Both the position numbers and the translations under genes were made by a program. Positions 8,014 through 17,850 of a stretch of 64,000 nt of DNA are shown one piece after another (positions within the stretch are counted from its first letter, which is position 1; each line of letters starts with the position of its first letter). This DNA comes from Sunxiuqinia rutila (GTDB taxonomy: Bacteria; Bacteroidota; Bacteroidia; Bacteroidales; Prolixibacteraceae): contig NZ_JBNGOT010000009.1 of assembly GCF_050589705.1 (NCBI RefSeq), forward strand, positions 1 through 64,000, in the 5' to 3' direction. The notes beneath the pieces were generated by a model that saw only the letters and a list, made by a program, of their open reading frames with translations, ran no database searches and was not told the origin of the DNA.

Positions 8014-9630
8014 TTAATTCTCTACCAGAAGATGGTTGTATTCTGAGCTGTCATTCAGGACTTTTAAAGCCTCCCGAATCACATCATTATCCTCATTTAT
8101 AATTTGATAGAATTCACTCTGGCCAAACAAATCGCGCGCAATTAAAGCCTTGACTTGTTCTTTGATAATCGGACGTGCAAAATCGGCATCACCTTCTTCC
8201 TGCTCAATGCCTTCTTTTTCGGCCTCAGCCAGCATCCGGTCGACCAACTCATCCTCAACCGAAAATTTCTCCCGAAACAGGTCAAAAGAAGAATATTTCT
8301 TGGTGAATTTATCCCGGTTTTTATCAAGATAATCCAACGCTGTAGAGTACACAATATTTTGACGGTTCATCCGGTTAAAGAAACCATAATGAATTGACGT
8401 ATCCATAGGAACAAAAATATCAGGCATGACACCCCCACCTCCATAAACCGTACGTTTATTGATCAAGGTTTCATAGGTCAGGCTGTCATTGAAATGAATG
8501 CTGTCCTGGGTGAAAAACTCTCCAGCCTCAAAACGCTTCCGGTAATCACTACGATAAGCTTCCACCCCATCGTCATAGGCTTTTTGAATGCATCGCCCGC
8601 TGGGTGTATAGTAGTGGGCAGTGGTCAGACGAAGCATGGAGCCATCATTCAAAAAATAAGGCTGCTGCACCAATCCTTTACCAAACGAACGGCGACCAAT
8701 AACCACACCTCGATCCCAATCCTGAATGGCACCCGCAACAATTTCGCTGGCAGAAGCCGAACCTTCATCAATTAAAACCACCAACTTGCCCTGTTCAAAC
8801 TCGCCCAAGGCTGAGGCTTTGTAGTCTTTTCGGCGATTATTTTCCCCTTCCGTATAAACAATCATTTTAAAGGCACCCAAAAACTGATCGGCCAATTCAA
8901 TCGCTGCCTTCAGGTAGCCTCCTCCATTGCCACGCAAATCCAACACCAGATTCTCCAATTTCGGATTTTGTTTCAGGGTCCTAATGGCCTCCGAAAACTC
9001 ATCGGTTGTAGTTGCCGAAAAACGATTGAGCTTAATGTAACCCGTTTCATCATTTATCATGTAGGAAGCATCCAGGCTGTGAATTGGAATTTTGTCCCGG
9101 ATAATCCGGAAATCCAACAGCTCTTCGTTCCGTTTGCGAAGCACTTTCAGGTTAACAACCGTTCCTTTGTCTCCACGAAGCATTTCAAAGACATCGCTGT
9201 TTTCCAACCCAATGCCTGCAACCTTTTTTTCATCCACTTCCACAATGCGGTCGCCGGCCTGCAAGCCCACTTTTTCAGAAGGACCGCCCGGAATGGTGGC
9301 CACCACCATCAAAGTATCTTTTAAAATATTGAATGAAATTCCAATGCCCTCGAAACTTCCCTGCAAAGGTTCATTCATCTTTTCAACTTCTTCTTTGGAA
9401 ATATAAACAGAATGCGGATCCAACTGCTTAAGCACTTCTACAACGGCCTTCTCTGTCAGGTCGTCAATATTGGTTGTGTCGACATAGTTACTTTCAATCA
9501 ATTGAAGCAAACGCCCGAATTTCAACATATTGGTCTGAATATCCTGAGCCTGCACCCCCTTGATCATGGAGGTCATTCCCAACACGAGAATCACTCCCAA
9601 CGCTATTGTTTTCTTTAATTGTGTTATCAT
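8014..9630 (-). CDS. S41 family C-terminal processing peptidase
   Basis: This 538-residue secreted serine protease has an N-terminal signal segment (about 7-29, ending near VQAQ). A PDZ domain lies at about 85-170 (GSFEGIGISF, GLQAGDRIVEVD) and the S41 catalytic core at about 190-360. The nucleophile is in GSASASE at 290-296 and the general base is Lys318 in SFGKG, so the Ser-Lys dyad is intact. A C-terminal extension of about 170 residues is usual for the Bacteroidota CtpA type. Such proteases trim or degrade periplasmic proteins by recognising C-termini. The natural substrate is not known. Confidence 0.92.
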   Translation of the reverse strand: MITQLKKTIALGVILVLGMTSMIKGVQAQDIQTNMLKFGRLLQLIESNYVDTTNIDDLTEKAVVEVLKQLDPHSVYISKEEVEKMNEPLQGSFEGIGISFNILKDTLMVVATIPGGPSEKVGLQAGDRIVEVDEKKVAGIGLENSDVFEMLRGDKGTVVNLKVLRKRNEELLDFRIIRDKIPIHSLDASYMINDETGYIKLNRFSATTTDEFSEAIRTLKQNPKLENLVLDLRGNGGGYLKAAIELADQFLGAFKMIVYTEGENNRRKDYKASALGEFEQGKLVVLIDEGSASASEIVAGAIQDWDRGVVIGRRSFGKGLVQQPYFLNDGSMLRLTTAHYYTPSGRCIQKAYDDGVEAYRSDYRKRFEAGEFFTQDSIHFNDSLTYETLINKRTVYGGGGVMPDIFVPMDTSIHYGFFNRMNRQNIVYSTALDYLDKNRDKFTKKYSSFDLFREKFSVEDELVDRMLAEAEKEGIEQEEGDADFARPIIKEQVKALIARDLFGQSEFYQIINEDNDVIREALKVLNDSSEYNHLLVEN

Positions 9631-9827
9631 GGCATTCGAGTCTTTATTTTTTTTGAATCGTTAAAGATAAAAGAATATCACCCGCAGAACAAAGCCTCAT
9701 ATTAATAAGTACAAAACGAGCCAAAGTGTTCACGTCAATGTAAATGGATACTTCCCGCATTTTTACAGGCGAAAGCAGGTATCGAAAAATCCTTGAGCAG
9801 AAGAAAAGAAATTCTACCTGCCTAAAA

Positions 9828-9860
9828 ACAACAAAGCAGACCGAAGCCTGCTTTGTTCAT
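9828..9860 (-). terminator. Rho-independent terminator after guaA
   Basis: A perfect 10-bp stem, AACAAAGCAG at 9830-9839 with CTGCTTTGTT at 9848-9857, closes an 8-nt loop. On the minus strand it is followed by GTTTTTAGG. It lies just past the guaA stop. The rest of 9631-9880 shows no coding frame. Confidence 0.75.
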
Positions 9861-9880
9861 CACTATATGGATTAAATTCG

Positions 9881-11410
9881 TTATTCCCACTCGATGGTTG
9901 CCGGTGGTTTTGAACTGATATCGTAAACTACGCGGTTAATTCCACGAACCTTGTTAATAATTTCGTTCGAAATTTTGGCCAAGAACTCGTAAGGTAAATG
10001 CACCCAGTCAGCCGTCATTCCATCGGTAGACATTACTGCACGCAAGGCAACCACATTCTCGTAAGTCCGCTCATCGCCCATTACACCTACTGATTGCACT
10101 GGCAGCAGCATCACACCTGCCTGCCAAACATCATCGTACAAATTCCACTCGCGCAAGCCATTAATAAAAATAGCATCTGCTTCCTGCAAAATGCGAACCT
10201 TCTCCGGAGTTACATCACTCAGAATTCGGATTCCCAGTCCTGGACCAGGAAACGGGTGACGCCCCAGCAATTCCGGTTTAATATTAAGCGCCTTTCCTAC
10301 CCGGCGAACTTCATCCTTGAAAAGCAAGTTGAGCGGCTCAACAACTTTCAGGTTCATTTTTTCGGGCAAGCCACCCACATTGTGGTGCGACTTAATGGTG
10401 GCCGAAGGTCCGTTAACAGAAACCGACTCAATCACGTCGGGATAAATAGTTCCCTGCGCCAGCCACTTCACCTCTTTTATTTTGTGTGCTTCCTCATCGA
10501 ATACTTCAATGAAGTCGCGACCAATAATCTTACGTTTGCCTTCCGGATCGGTAATTCCTTTCAGATCATCCCAAAACTTTTGTTTGGCATCCACACCGAT
10601 CACGTTCAAGCCCATGTCTTTATACGAATCCAAAACAGATTCAAACTCGTTCTTACGCAACAAGCCGTTATCCACAAAAATACACGTCAGGTTTTTTCCA
10701 ATAGCTTGGTGCAACAACACACCTGCTACTGTAGAATCCACTCCTCCGGATAAGCCTAACACCACTTTATCGTCGCCCAGTTTCGCTTTCAGCTCAGCCA
10801 CGGTCGTTTCAATAAACGATTTAGGTGTCCAGTCTTGCTTGCAACCACAAATATCAACGGCAAAATTCTGCAACAACTGCTTTCCTTCGGTGGTATGGTA
10901 CACTTCCGGGTGAAACTGAATGGCATAAGTTGTTTCACCTTCAATTTTATAAGCTGCGTTTTTCACATCAGCTGTTGAAGCAATAATTTTATAATTTTCC
11001 GGCAAACGCTCAATGGTATCGCCATGCGACATCCACACCTGCGTGCCCAAGGTCATCTTTTTAAACAGTTCATTTTCCTGATCGATAAATCCCAGGTTAG
11101 CCCGGCCATACTCGCGTGAATCGGATGGCAACACTTCGCCCCCAAAATAGTGGGCCATGTATTGAGCTCCGTAACAAACGCCAAGCAGCGGCAGTTTACC
11201 TTTAATTTTTGAAAGATCGGGTTTGGGCGCATTTTCATCGCGCACCGAAAACGGGCTTCCACTTAAAATCACCCCTTTAACACTTTCGTCAATTTCGGGA
11301 TAGTTGTTGTAAGGATAAATCTCACAATAGATATTGAGTTCACGCACCCTGCGGCCGATTAATTGGGTGTACTGCGAACCAAAATCGAGGATTAAAATTT
11401 TCTCTTGCAT
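9881..11410 (-). CDS. guaA: GMP synthase (glutamine-hydrolysing)
   Basis: The enzyme converts XMP, ATP and glutamine to GMP in purine synthesis. The start at 11410 (MQEKILILDFGSQYTQLIG) gives 509 residues and matches the family; the frame extends 12 codons further upstream without family-like sequence. The glutamine amidotransferase domain covers about 1-190 with nucleophile Cys79 in GVCYGAQ and the HPE motif in QFHPEVYH. The ATP pyrophosphatase domain follows with the PP-loop LGLSGGVDST, and the dimerisation domain ends in the conserved KPPATIEWE. It is a single gene with its own terminator. Confidence 0.97.
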   Translation of the reverse strand: MQEKILILDFGSQYTQLIGRRVRELNIYCEIYPYNNYPEIDESVKGVILSGSPFSVRDENAPKPDLSKIKGKLPLLGVCYGAQYMAHYFGGEVLPSDSREYGRANLGFIDQENELFKKMTLGTQVWMSHGDTIERLPENYKIIASTADVKNAAYKIEGETTYAIQFHPEVYHTTEGKQLLQNFAVDICGCKQDWTPKSFIETTVAELKAKLGDDKVVLGLSGGVDSTVAGVLLHQAIGKNLTCIFVDNGLLRKNEFESVLDSYKDMGLNVIGVDAKQKFWDDLKGITDPEGKRKIIGRDFIEVFDEEAHKIKEVKWLAQGTIYPDVIESVSVNGPSATIKSHHNVGGLPEKMNLKVVEPLNLLFKDEVRRVGKALNIKPELLGRHPFPGPGLGIRILSDVTPEKVRILQEADAIFINGLREWNLYDDVWQAGVMLLPVQSVGVMGDERTYENVVALRAVMSTDGMTADWVHLPYEFLAKISNEIINKVRGINRVVYDISSKPPATIEWE

Positions 11411-11664
11411 GAATCTGTCTTTTTTGGATGGCGCAAAGATAAACAATTCCTTTAATGCTGCTTAAAAAGTTAGCCAACGAAAACACTCATTTAACAAATC
11501 AACACAGACTTAGCGATTTATCTCAAGCAAAATCCGCTGATGAAAAAGCGTTTAACATCCGCCCAAAACAATTGCTTCTTTTTTACCCCTGTACTCTGTA
11601 GAGCTATTTTGACAACCAACAACTCACTGCAAATAAGATTATCGTAAAATATGAATCTCCTCAC

Positions 11665-12864
11665 CTAAGCCGGCAAGCGTCTCAACGCTTCCAAACACCC
11701 CCGCGCATTGTGGTACGGACATTTCCAGAAACCGGCTTTCATCATAGTCCGGTCTGGAATACCGGCTGTAGTGACTAGCCAATGCCATTCTCCGTGCTCA
11801 TAATCCAGCAAATTCGCTTGCGTATATTTCCATATCGCCAGTGCCTTTTCCAAAAACAAATCATTTGCTGAAAGCTGCCAGGCATTTATCAAGCCAACGA
11901 TTCCTTCAATTTGTGGCCACCAGTGACGATTAGAATCGAGATGACCATTGGCCTTATCCCGCTCATTCAACACACTGCCATCCTGATCGAGTCCTTCGCG
12001 TACAAACACATTGGCCATGGCCACTGCAGTAGCAGAAAGCTTTTTCAGCATAAAATCATCATGCAGAACCTCGCCTGCCTCATACAACAACCACGATGTT
12101 TCAATATCATGACCATAAGAAACCAGCTGGCTTTTCACATTCCACTGTTCATCAAAAAACATGTTCAAGTGAAAATCTTCTCCTACAAATTTCTCCTGAA
12201 ACAGCTCAATCAATCCAAGCAAAGCATGCTTCACTTCCAGGTTCGGGTACACCGTATATAAAGTTGAATAGGCTTCCAGCAAGTGCAGGTGCGTATTCAG
12301 AATCTTTTTCTCATTGAGGTCTTTTTCACTCAGTCGCATATCTTCCAACTCCTGCCAACCTTCGTCAAAAGCATCCAGGTAACCGCCCATGTTTCGGTCG
12401 GCGGCCTTCTCCTCCAACAGGTAAAACAACTCAACCGCCAGTTCAAGCGCCTCTTCTTTTTTTGTCAGCTTGAAATATTCGGACAATGCATAGATGAAAA
12501 AAGCTTGGGCATAAATTTGCTTTCGGCTATTCAACACCGCCCCTTTAAAATCCACCAGCCAAAAGACGCCACCATGCTTTCGATCTAAAAAATTAGCCAG
12601 CAGATAATCGTAAGCACGATCGGCCATCAGCCGATGTTCCTTTTGATTGGTCTGTTGAGCTACCGCCGAGAAAGTCCAAAGTAAACGCGTATTTAAGATA
12701 ATTCCTTTTGGCGACTCCGGAACCGGATTCCCTTTGAAATCCAGCTCACCAAGAAAACCTCCGTATTTTTCATCCGGCATAGTATTCACCCAAAAAGCCA
12801 GTATTCTATCAAGCTCTTGACCAAGCTCATTTCTGAATTTTTCAATGACCGACTGATTCATCAA
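11665..12864 (-). CDS. AGE-family epimerase (cellobiose/mannobiose 2-epimerase)
   Basis: This 399-residue (alpha/alpha)6-barrel epimerase belongs to the N-acylglucosamine 2-epimerase superfamily. Histidine-bearing motifs typical of cellobiose 2-epimerases are present: YGHDIETSWLL, NRHWWPQIEG and KCPYHNARGC near the C-terminus. In Bacteroides the homologue converts beta-1,4-mannobiose to mannosyl-glucose, which the neighbouring GH130 enzyme then phosphorolyses. The gene overlaps the GH130 gene by 4 bp, which strongly supports that role here rather than cellobiose or sialic acid metabolism. No signal peptide is seen, so it is cytoplasmic. Confidence 0.9.
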   Translation of the reverse strand: MMNQSVIEKFRNELGQELDRILAFWVNTMPDEKYGGFLGELDFKGNPVPESPKGIILNTRLLWTFSAVAQQTNQKEHRLMADRAYDYLLANFLDRKHGGVFWLVDFKGAVLNSRKQIYAQAFFIYALSEYFKLTKKEEALELAVELFYLLEEKAADRNMGGYLDAFDEGWQELEDMRLSEKDLNEKKILNTHLHLLEAYSTLYTVYPNLEVKHALLGLIELFQEKFVGEDFHLNMFFDEQWNVKSQLVSYGHDIETSWLLYEAGEVLHDDFMLKKLSATAVAMANVFVREGLDQDGSVLNERDKANGHLDSNRHWWPQIEGIVGLINAWQLSANDLFLEKALAIWKYTQANLLDYEHGEWHWLVTTAGIPDRTMMKAGFWKCPYHNARGCLEALRRLPA

Positions 12865-14036
12865 TATAATCCTTGGTTATTATCAATTAGCTGATTGATG
12901 GCTTCCACCGACTTGAACGAATGCAAACCATCCGCAGGCGTATTTTTCACGTAGTCCACCAGCCGATCAACCGTAGTTGTTGCCACATGCATGCGAGTGT
13001 CCGAGGACGCATAATAAATAAACACCCGGCCATCTTCGTCCGCAATCCAACCGTTGGAAAAGAGCACATTGGACACATCTCCGACCCGTTCATCACCCTG
13101 GGGCGCCATAAAATACCCTCCCGGATGATCGGTCACCCGATCGAGCTCGACCAGGTCGGTCATAAATAAATACAAAACATAGCGCAAGCCGGCGGCCGTG
13201 TTTCTTACACCATGGGCCAGATGCAACCATCCGTCTTTGGTTTTGATCGGCGCCGGCCCCAAGCCATTCTTCAGCTCATAAACCGTGTGGTATTGTTTAT
13301 TCTGAATGATGCGTTCGTTCTGTACAACCGGATTGCTCATATCGTCAATCAGCCCCAAGCCAATTCCTCCGCCGCTTCCCACATTGATGAACCCATCCTG
13401 TGGACGCGTATAAACGGCGTACTTTCCATTGACAAATTCAGCATGCAACACCACATTGCGCTGCTGCCCCGAAGTTGAGATCAAATCGGGCAAGCGCTCC
13501 CAGTTCAGCAAATCACGGCTGCGAACAATACCGGCATTGGCTGCTGCCGCGCTGGTGTCGCCTTCGGAGGCAGCCGGATCTTTGCGCTCTGTGCAAAAAA
13601 TGCCATACACCCAACCATCCTCATGAGCGGTTAAACGCATATCATACACATTAACATCCGGCTCGTCGGTTTGCGGAATGGTTATGGGCCGGTCCCAAAA
13701 ACGAAACTGATCAATACCATTCGGGCTTTCAGCAATTGCAAAGTAGGACTTCCGATCCCAGCCTTCCATACGCACGGCCAACAGGTATTTGTCCTTCCAA
13801 CGAATGGCTCCGGCATTAAAGGCGGCATTAACCCCTAAGCGCTCCATCAGAAATGGATTACGCTCGGGCGACAAGTCAAAGCGCCAATGCAAAGGCGCAT
13901 GTGCAGCTGTTAGCACCGGATTTTGGTAACGCTCGAAGATCCCATTTGGCAAGGGTTCCACTTCATTCTTTTGATTCAGCAGCAACTCATGAGCCGCCTT
14001 CAACTTATTCAATCGGTTTTCAAAATATTTTTCCAT
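12861..14036 (-). CDS. GH130 4-O-beta-mannosyl-glucose phosphorylase
   Basis: This 391-residue five-bladed propeller enzyme belongs to glycoside hydrolase family 130. It phosphorolyses Man-beta-1,4-Glc to mannose 1-phosphate and glucose. The segments RNPFLMERLGVNAAFNAGA and NVYDMRLTAHEDGWVYGIF match the mannosylglucose phosphorylase subgroup; the Asp in VYDMRLT is the expected proton donor. The 4-bp overlap with the epimerase gene and the symporter gene upstream match the known mannan catabolic module. The subgroup acting on mannosyl-GlcNAc is the main alternative, but the epimerase partner makes that less likely. Confidence 0.9.
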   Translation of the reverse strand: MEKYFENRLNKLKAAHELLLNQKNEVEPLPNGIFERYQNPVLTAAHAPLHWRFDLSPERNPFLMERLGVNAAFNAGAIRWKDKYLLAVRMEGWDRKSYFAIAESPNGIDQFRFWDRPITIPQTDEPDVNVYDMRLTAHEDGWVYGIFCTERKDPAASEGDTSAAAANAGIVRSRDLLNWERLPDLISTSGQQRNVVLHAEFVNGKYAVYTRPQDGFINVGSGGGIGLGLIDDMSNPVVQNERIIQNKQYHTVYELKNGLGPAPIKTKDGWLHLAHGVRNTAAGLRYVLYLFMTDLVELDRVTDHPGGYFMAPQGDERVGDVSNVLFSNGWIADEDGRVFIYYASSDTRMHVATTTVDRLVDYVKNTPADGLHSFKSVEAINQLIDNNQGLY

Positions 14037-14083
14037 ATCACAATAGATTCAATCGCATGATTTAAGATTCAAGTTTCGGTCCC

Positions 14084-15910
14084 TTAAAAGTCATTCAGTT
14101 TGTTCCACCAGGTCTTTTTCATGATTACAACAACAACAGCAATCACCAAAAGCGAAAGCACCATGGGCATGTTTTGTTTCAACACAAAGTAGATGGGCAA
14201 CAGCACCAACGCCGTTTGACCAATGACACCAAGCACCACATTAAAGGCATCACGCTTGAAGCTGGTTTTCGACACAAAATCCGGATCTTCAGCAACGACT
14301 TTCTCATGAATGGGCTTCCAAAACCCCCAAGGGCGAACACTTTTATAAAATGATTTCAACACGGCTTCTTCCGTTGGAGGAGCCAGATAGGTACCGATTA
14401 TACAGCCAGCTACCGAAATCAGAAAAATAAGCGGGAAATAATACAGGTCCAGGGTTTCAGTAAATACGTAAGGGAATATCAGCGCCGGAATCAGGCCGGC
14501 AACCATTCCCCAGAAAAAGCCGCTGCCGTTAAACCGCCACCAGTGCCACTTCAACACATTGGAAGCAATGTAGCTGCCATAAAGCCCGGACACAAGCCAC
14601 TGCAGAATGGAGTTGATATCAGTCGCAAAAATTCCAAAGATGATGCTGATAGCCACAACCACAATCCCGGTAGTGTAGTTGGTAATTTTTATTTCGCGGT
14701 TCGAAGCATTGGGCTTGTAATAATTCAAATAGATGTCATTCACCAAATAGGCCTGTGCGGCATTCAGTGTTCCGGCAAAAGTTGACATGAAAGCCGCGAG
14801 CAAACCTGCCAATAGCAAACCGGTAAACCCAATCGGCACAAACTGGCTTATTGCCGAGGGTAAAATCTGCTCAAAATCGATGCGCCCAGCCACCAACAAA
14901 TGCAGCTGATCGTAATATAAAATGGCTAAAACAGCAAAACCGGTGATCATCAGGTAGCGAACAGGCACCAATACCAAACTCACCATACCACTCATTTTCG
15001 CAGCTTCCTGAGGCGTTTTGGTTGACAGAATTTTCTGCATGTCGTAATTCGGGATTGGCCCGGCAACACTTGCCAGCACCCCTTTGAACAACATCATCAT
15101 AAAAAAGATACTGAACCAGGAATACCCATCGGAAGCAATTTTAGCATTCATTTCATTGATAATTCCAGACCAGTCGATTTCCAAACGTGCCCCAAAAAAG
15201 GGACTCATCCAGCCATCCGGCACCTGCAAACTTTGATCGCCCAGCGCGGCCATTGCGATCACAGCAATTACCACAGCCGAAATGGTCATAATAATATACT
15301 GGACCAAGTCGGCCCACACAATGCCGGACATGCCACCAAGCACCGAGTAAAACACCGCAAAAAGGGTAAAGGCAATGCCATAAACATGGGGCACATATTC
15401 AGCGGTAACATGAAAAGGGAAATAAGGCTGAACCACTTCCCACGGAATAAAAATCTGCACAAACTTCCCCAAACCGATAAACCCGTAAGCCATTAAGCCC
15501 AGACAGTTGATCAGTGCAAAAGCAATAACGATGGTGTGAGACAAGCGAGCTTCGCGCCCACGTCCAAAACGCGTGCGAATCCATTCAGCCCCCGTGGTCA
15601 CATTCGATCGGCGAAGCCACATCGACAGGTAAACCATCAGAAAAATCTGGTTGAATGAAGGCCAAAGCCAAGGAATCCAGACACTTTTTAATCCGTAAAC
15701 CACTGCCAATGTCACCATCCACATGGTTCCGGAAATGTCGAACATACCCGAGGCATTGGAAAGCCCAAGCATATACCAGGGTAACTTATTACCTCCAAGC
15801 AAGTAAGAAGATTTATCGCGCTGCGCCCATTTTCGTAGCACCAACCCAATAATTACGGTAATTACCAGGTAGGCTATAATTACAGAAATATCAATAATTC
15901 CAAGTTTCAT
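14084..15910 (-). CDS. Sodium:solute symporter (SSS family), probable mannooligosaccharide importer
   Basis: This 608-residue polytopic inner membrane protein has about 13-14 hydrophobic helices. The start MKLGIIDISVIIAYLVI and the early SSYLLGGNKLPWYMLGLSN are typical of the SSS family, and GLLAAFMSTFAGTLNAAQAYLVNDIY matches the conserved sodium-binding helix 8 region. Transport of the disaccharide used by the downstream phosphorylase and epimerase is inferred from the operon. In Bacteroides fragilis the equivalent slot is filled by another symporter type. Confidence 0.87.
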   Translation of the reverse strand: MKLGIIDISVIIAYLVITVIIGLVLRKWAQRDKSSYLLGGNKLPWYMLGLSNASGMFDISGTMWMVTLAVVYGLKSVWIPWLWPSFNQIFLMVYLSMWLRRSNVTTGAEWIRTRFGRGREARLSHTIVIAFALINCLGLMAYGFIGLGKFVQIFIPWEVVQPYFPFHVTAEYVPHVYGIAFTLFAVFYSVLGGMSGIVWADLVQYIIMTISAVVIAVIAMAALGDQSLQVPDGWMSPFFGARLEIDWSGIINEMNAKIASDGYSWFSIFFMMMLFKGVLASVAGPIPNYDMQKILSTKTPQEAAKMSGMVSLVLVPVRYLMITGFAVLAILYYDQLHLLVAGRIDFEQILPSAISQFVPIGFTGLLLAGLLAAFMSTFAGTLNAAQAYLVNDIYLNYYKPNASNREIKITNYTTGIVVVAISIIFGIFATDINSILQWLVSGLYGSYIASNVLKWHWWRFNGSGFFWGMVAGLIPALIFPYVFTETLDLYYFPLIFLISVAGCIIGTYLAPPTEEAVLKSFYKSVRPWGFWKPIHEKVVAEDPDFVSKTSFKRDAFNVVLGVIGQTALVLLPIYFVLKQNMPMVLSLLVIAVVVVIMKKTWWNKLNDF

Positions 15911-15982
15911 AGGTTATTCGTTTAGCAATTTTTGATTCGTTAGTACTTCGTTTCGTTTTCGTCTCTTATTCATATTGAAGCC

Positions 15983-17563
15983 TCAAAACTGCAATATGAG
16001 TTCCCGTTTGCTGTTTTTGTTATTGGCCGGGATCACAATCCAGCCAGCATCAGAATTGTCTGTTTTTTCTATTTTGTATGATGATACCTCTTTTAGCTTT
16101 GACAGGAATGGAACATAAACCATGGTGGGTGAATTTACGTTTTCATTTTCCTGCCATTCCATTCTAAATCGAGCATTCTCATGTTCATAGTGGTAGCTTA
16201 GCAATTCGCCACAAGTGTAGGCTGGATAAGGGCGTAACAAGGCTTTTTGAAAATAAGAAAGGTTTTCAGTTCCGGGATCATAAGACCAATAAGCATTCCC
16301 AAAAAGATTTTCTTCAATTAGGCTAACGGCATAGCGAGCTACCGGAACGATCCCTTCCGAATGACTATAATAAGCTCCCCATTCACCTAGCCATACCGGC
16401 ATTCCAAGTTGCTGTCCTTTTTCTTTAATTCGTTCATAGATAAACGCGACTCGTTCAGAATTCGCTGCAGCCGCATCTTCCGTGTCGGTCACCAAGTCAT
16501 AACCATGTGGTGCGTAAGCCACCAGTGGATCAGGTGTTCCATCGACTAAGCTCACCCGTTCGATGCTGCTTTTCACTCCTGTATTGCTGAAATAACTGTG
16601 TTCTAAAAACAAAACAGTTTGTTGATCAACTTCACGTATGGCTTGGCTTACTTTTTGGTACATCGCCTGCAAGTGTACACTTTCGAACTCGTGGTTAAAA
16701 TCATATAAGGCATCAATAACAGGCGCATAATTTTCTTTTGTCGACAGAAGCTTCAGCGCTTCCGTCCTCTTGCTTGCATCTCCCCATACCTCGGCCAGTT
16801 TCTCTTCAGTCATGAGTTCTCCCGTTAGCTTGTATACCAAATTTGCGTAAGCCTCAAGTAAAGCAGGCGTGGCCTTTTGAGCTGATGTGCCCGGAAATGG
16901 TTCGTTCATGATGTCATAACCAATAACCGTAGGATTGTTGGCATAGCGCTTGGCAATATATCTCCATAAATTGGCGTAATGATCCTGAACGCCCACGCCA
17001 TCAGGGGCCGGCTGGTTATCCCAGAAATTATCAAATGCTGTCTGTACAGCCTCGCTTAACATATAAGCGTCACTCCATATTGATCCTGCAGTGTGAGTTT
17101 TCCCTTCATCGAGCGTAGCCCAATTGGGTGCTCCATCGCTATATTTCAAACCAAATAAATCCTGGTGCATATCAAGAATAACAAATATATCATTAGCTGC
17201 AGCCCATTCAATACGCCGATCTATCTCCTTCAGATATTCCTCATTATAGACCCCCGGCTCAGGTTCCAATCCATCCCATATTATAATAAAACGAATGCTG
17301 TTAAAACCCCATTTTTTCAAATTGGCATAAAACTCAGGGCCTCCTTTAAAAAGATAGTTTTCTTCTTTGGACTTATTTACGACATTAATTCCATTAAGAA
17401 TTACCTGCCTTCCGTTATTGTCAACAAACTTATTTCCCTCTACGCTAATCTTCTCCGGAAATGTCACTTGACAACTTGCGCCATCACTTTCTCCACAAGC
17501 GACCAGCAACAAGGCCATTCCGACTAGTAGTAAATATGTTATTCTAATATTTTTCCTTAACAT
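15983..17563 (-). CDS. GH5-family glycoside hydrolase lipoprotein (endoglycoceramidase-like)
   Basis: The start at 17563 gives 526 residues and a good lipoprotein signal, LLLVAC with lipidated Cys23; the frame could extend 11 codons upstream. The catalytic domain is GH5: acid/base Glu221 in DIMNEPFPG and nucleophile Glu394 in WLGEWGAYY. The stretches ILDMHQDLFG and KYSDGAPNWAT resemble endoglycoceramidase-like GH5 subfamilies more than classical mannanases. A C-terminal beta-domain (about 430-526) follows, as in that group. The position in a mannoside cluster suggests a beta-mannoside or glycolipid substrate that feeds the epimerase and phosphorylase. The substrate is unresolved. Confidence 0.82.
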   Translation of the reverse strand: MLRKNIRITYLLLVGMALLLVACGESDGASCQVTFPEKISVEGNKFVDNNGRQVILNGINVVNKSKEENYLFKGGPEFYANLKKWGFNSIRFIIIWDGLEPEPGVYNEEYLKEIDRRIEWAAANDIFVILDMHQDLFGLKYSDGAPNWATLDEGKTHTAGSIWSDAYMLSEAVQTAFDNFWDNQPAPDGVGVQDHYANLWRYIAKRYANNPTVIGYDIMNEPFPGTSAQKATPALLEAYANLVYKLTGELMTEEKLAEVWGDASKRTEALKLLSTKENYAPVIDALYDFNHEFESVHLQAMYQKVSQAIREVDQQTVLFLEHSYFSNTGVKSSIERVSLVDGTPDPLVAYAPHGYDLVTDTEDAAAANSERVAFIYERIKEKGQQLGMPVWLGEWGAYYSHSEGIVPVARYAVSLIEENLFGNAYWSYDPGTENLSYFQKALLRPYPAYTCGELLSYHYEHENARFRMEWQENENVNSPTMVYVPFLSKLKEVSSYKIEKTDNSDAGWIVIPANNKNSKRELILQF

Positions 17564-17596
17564 GGTTATGATGATTTCGGTTATACTTTGCTTCAT

Positions 17597-17850
17597 CGAA
17601 CTATCCTCTCTTTGACTAATTTTCGTTCTAGTTTCATGCTCTTAAAAAAAAGATTACACATTTCGAACTGACATCTAACTAATTACAGATTTCAAAAATA
17701 TTCCATATACTTGCAGCTAACAAATACTATTTTATCAATTGTTTGTATTATTGAAATTCAGACCTATTTGAGTAATGAAGAGCTAAGGAGTACCAGTTTT
17801 CACAACATTTTAAAGCCAAATCATGGGCAATAACCTAAAAACCAACACCA
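17597..17850. promoter_or_regulatory. Divergent control region between GH5 and araC-type genes
   Basis: This AT-rich 254-bp stretch has no coding frame between two divergent starts. It must hold the promoters of the mannoside operon and the regulator, and probably the AraC binding sites. I could not point to a clear TTTG/TAnnTTTG pair or a repeat that I would call an operator. Confidence 0.4.
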
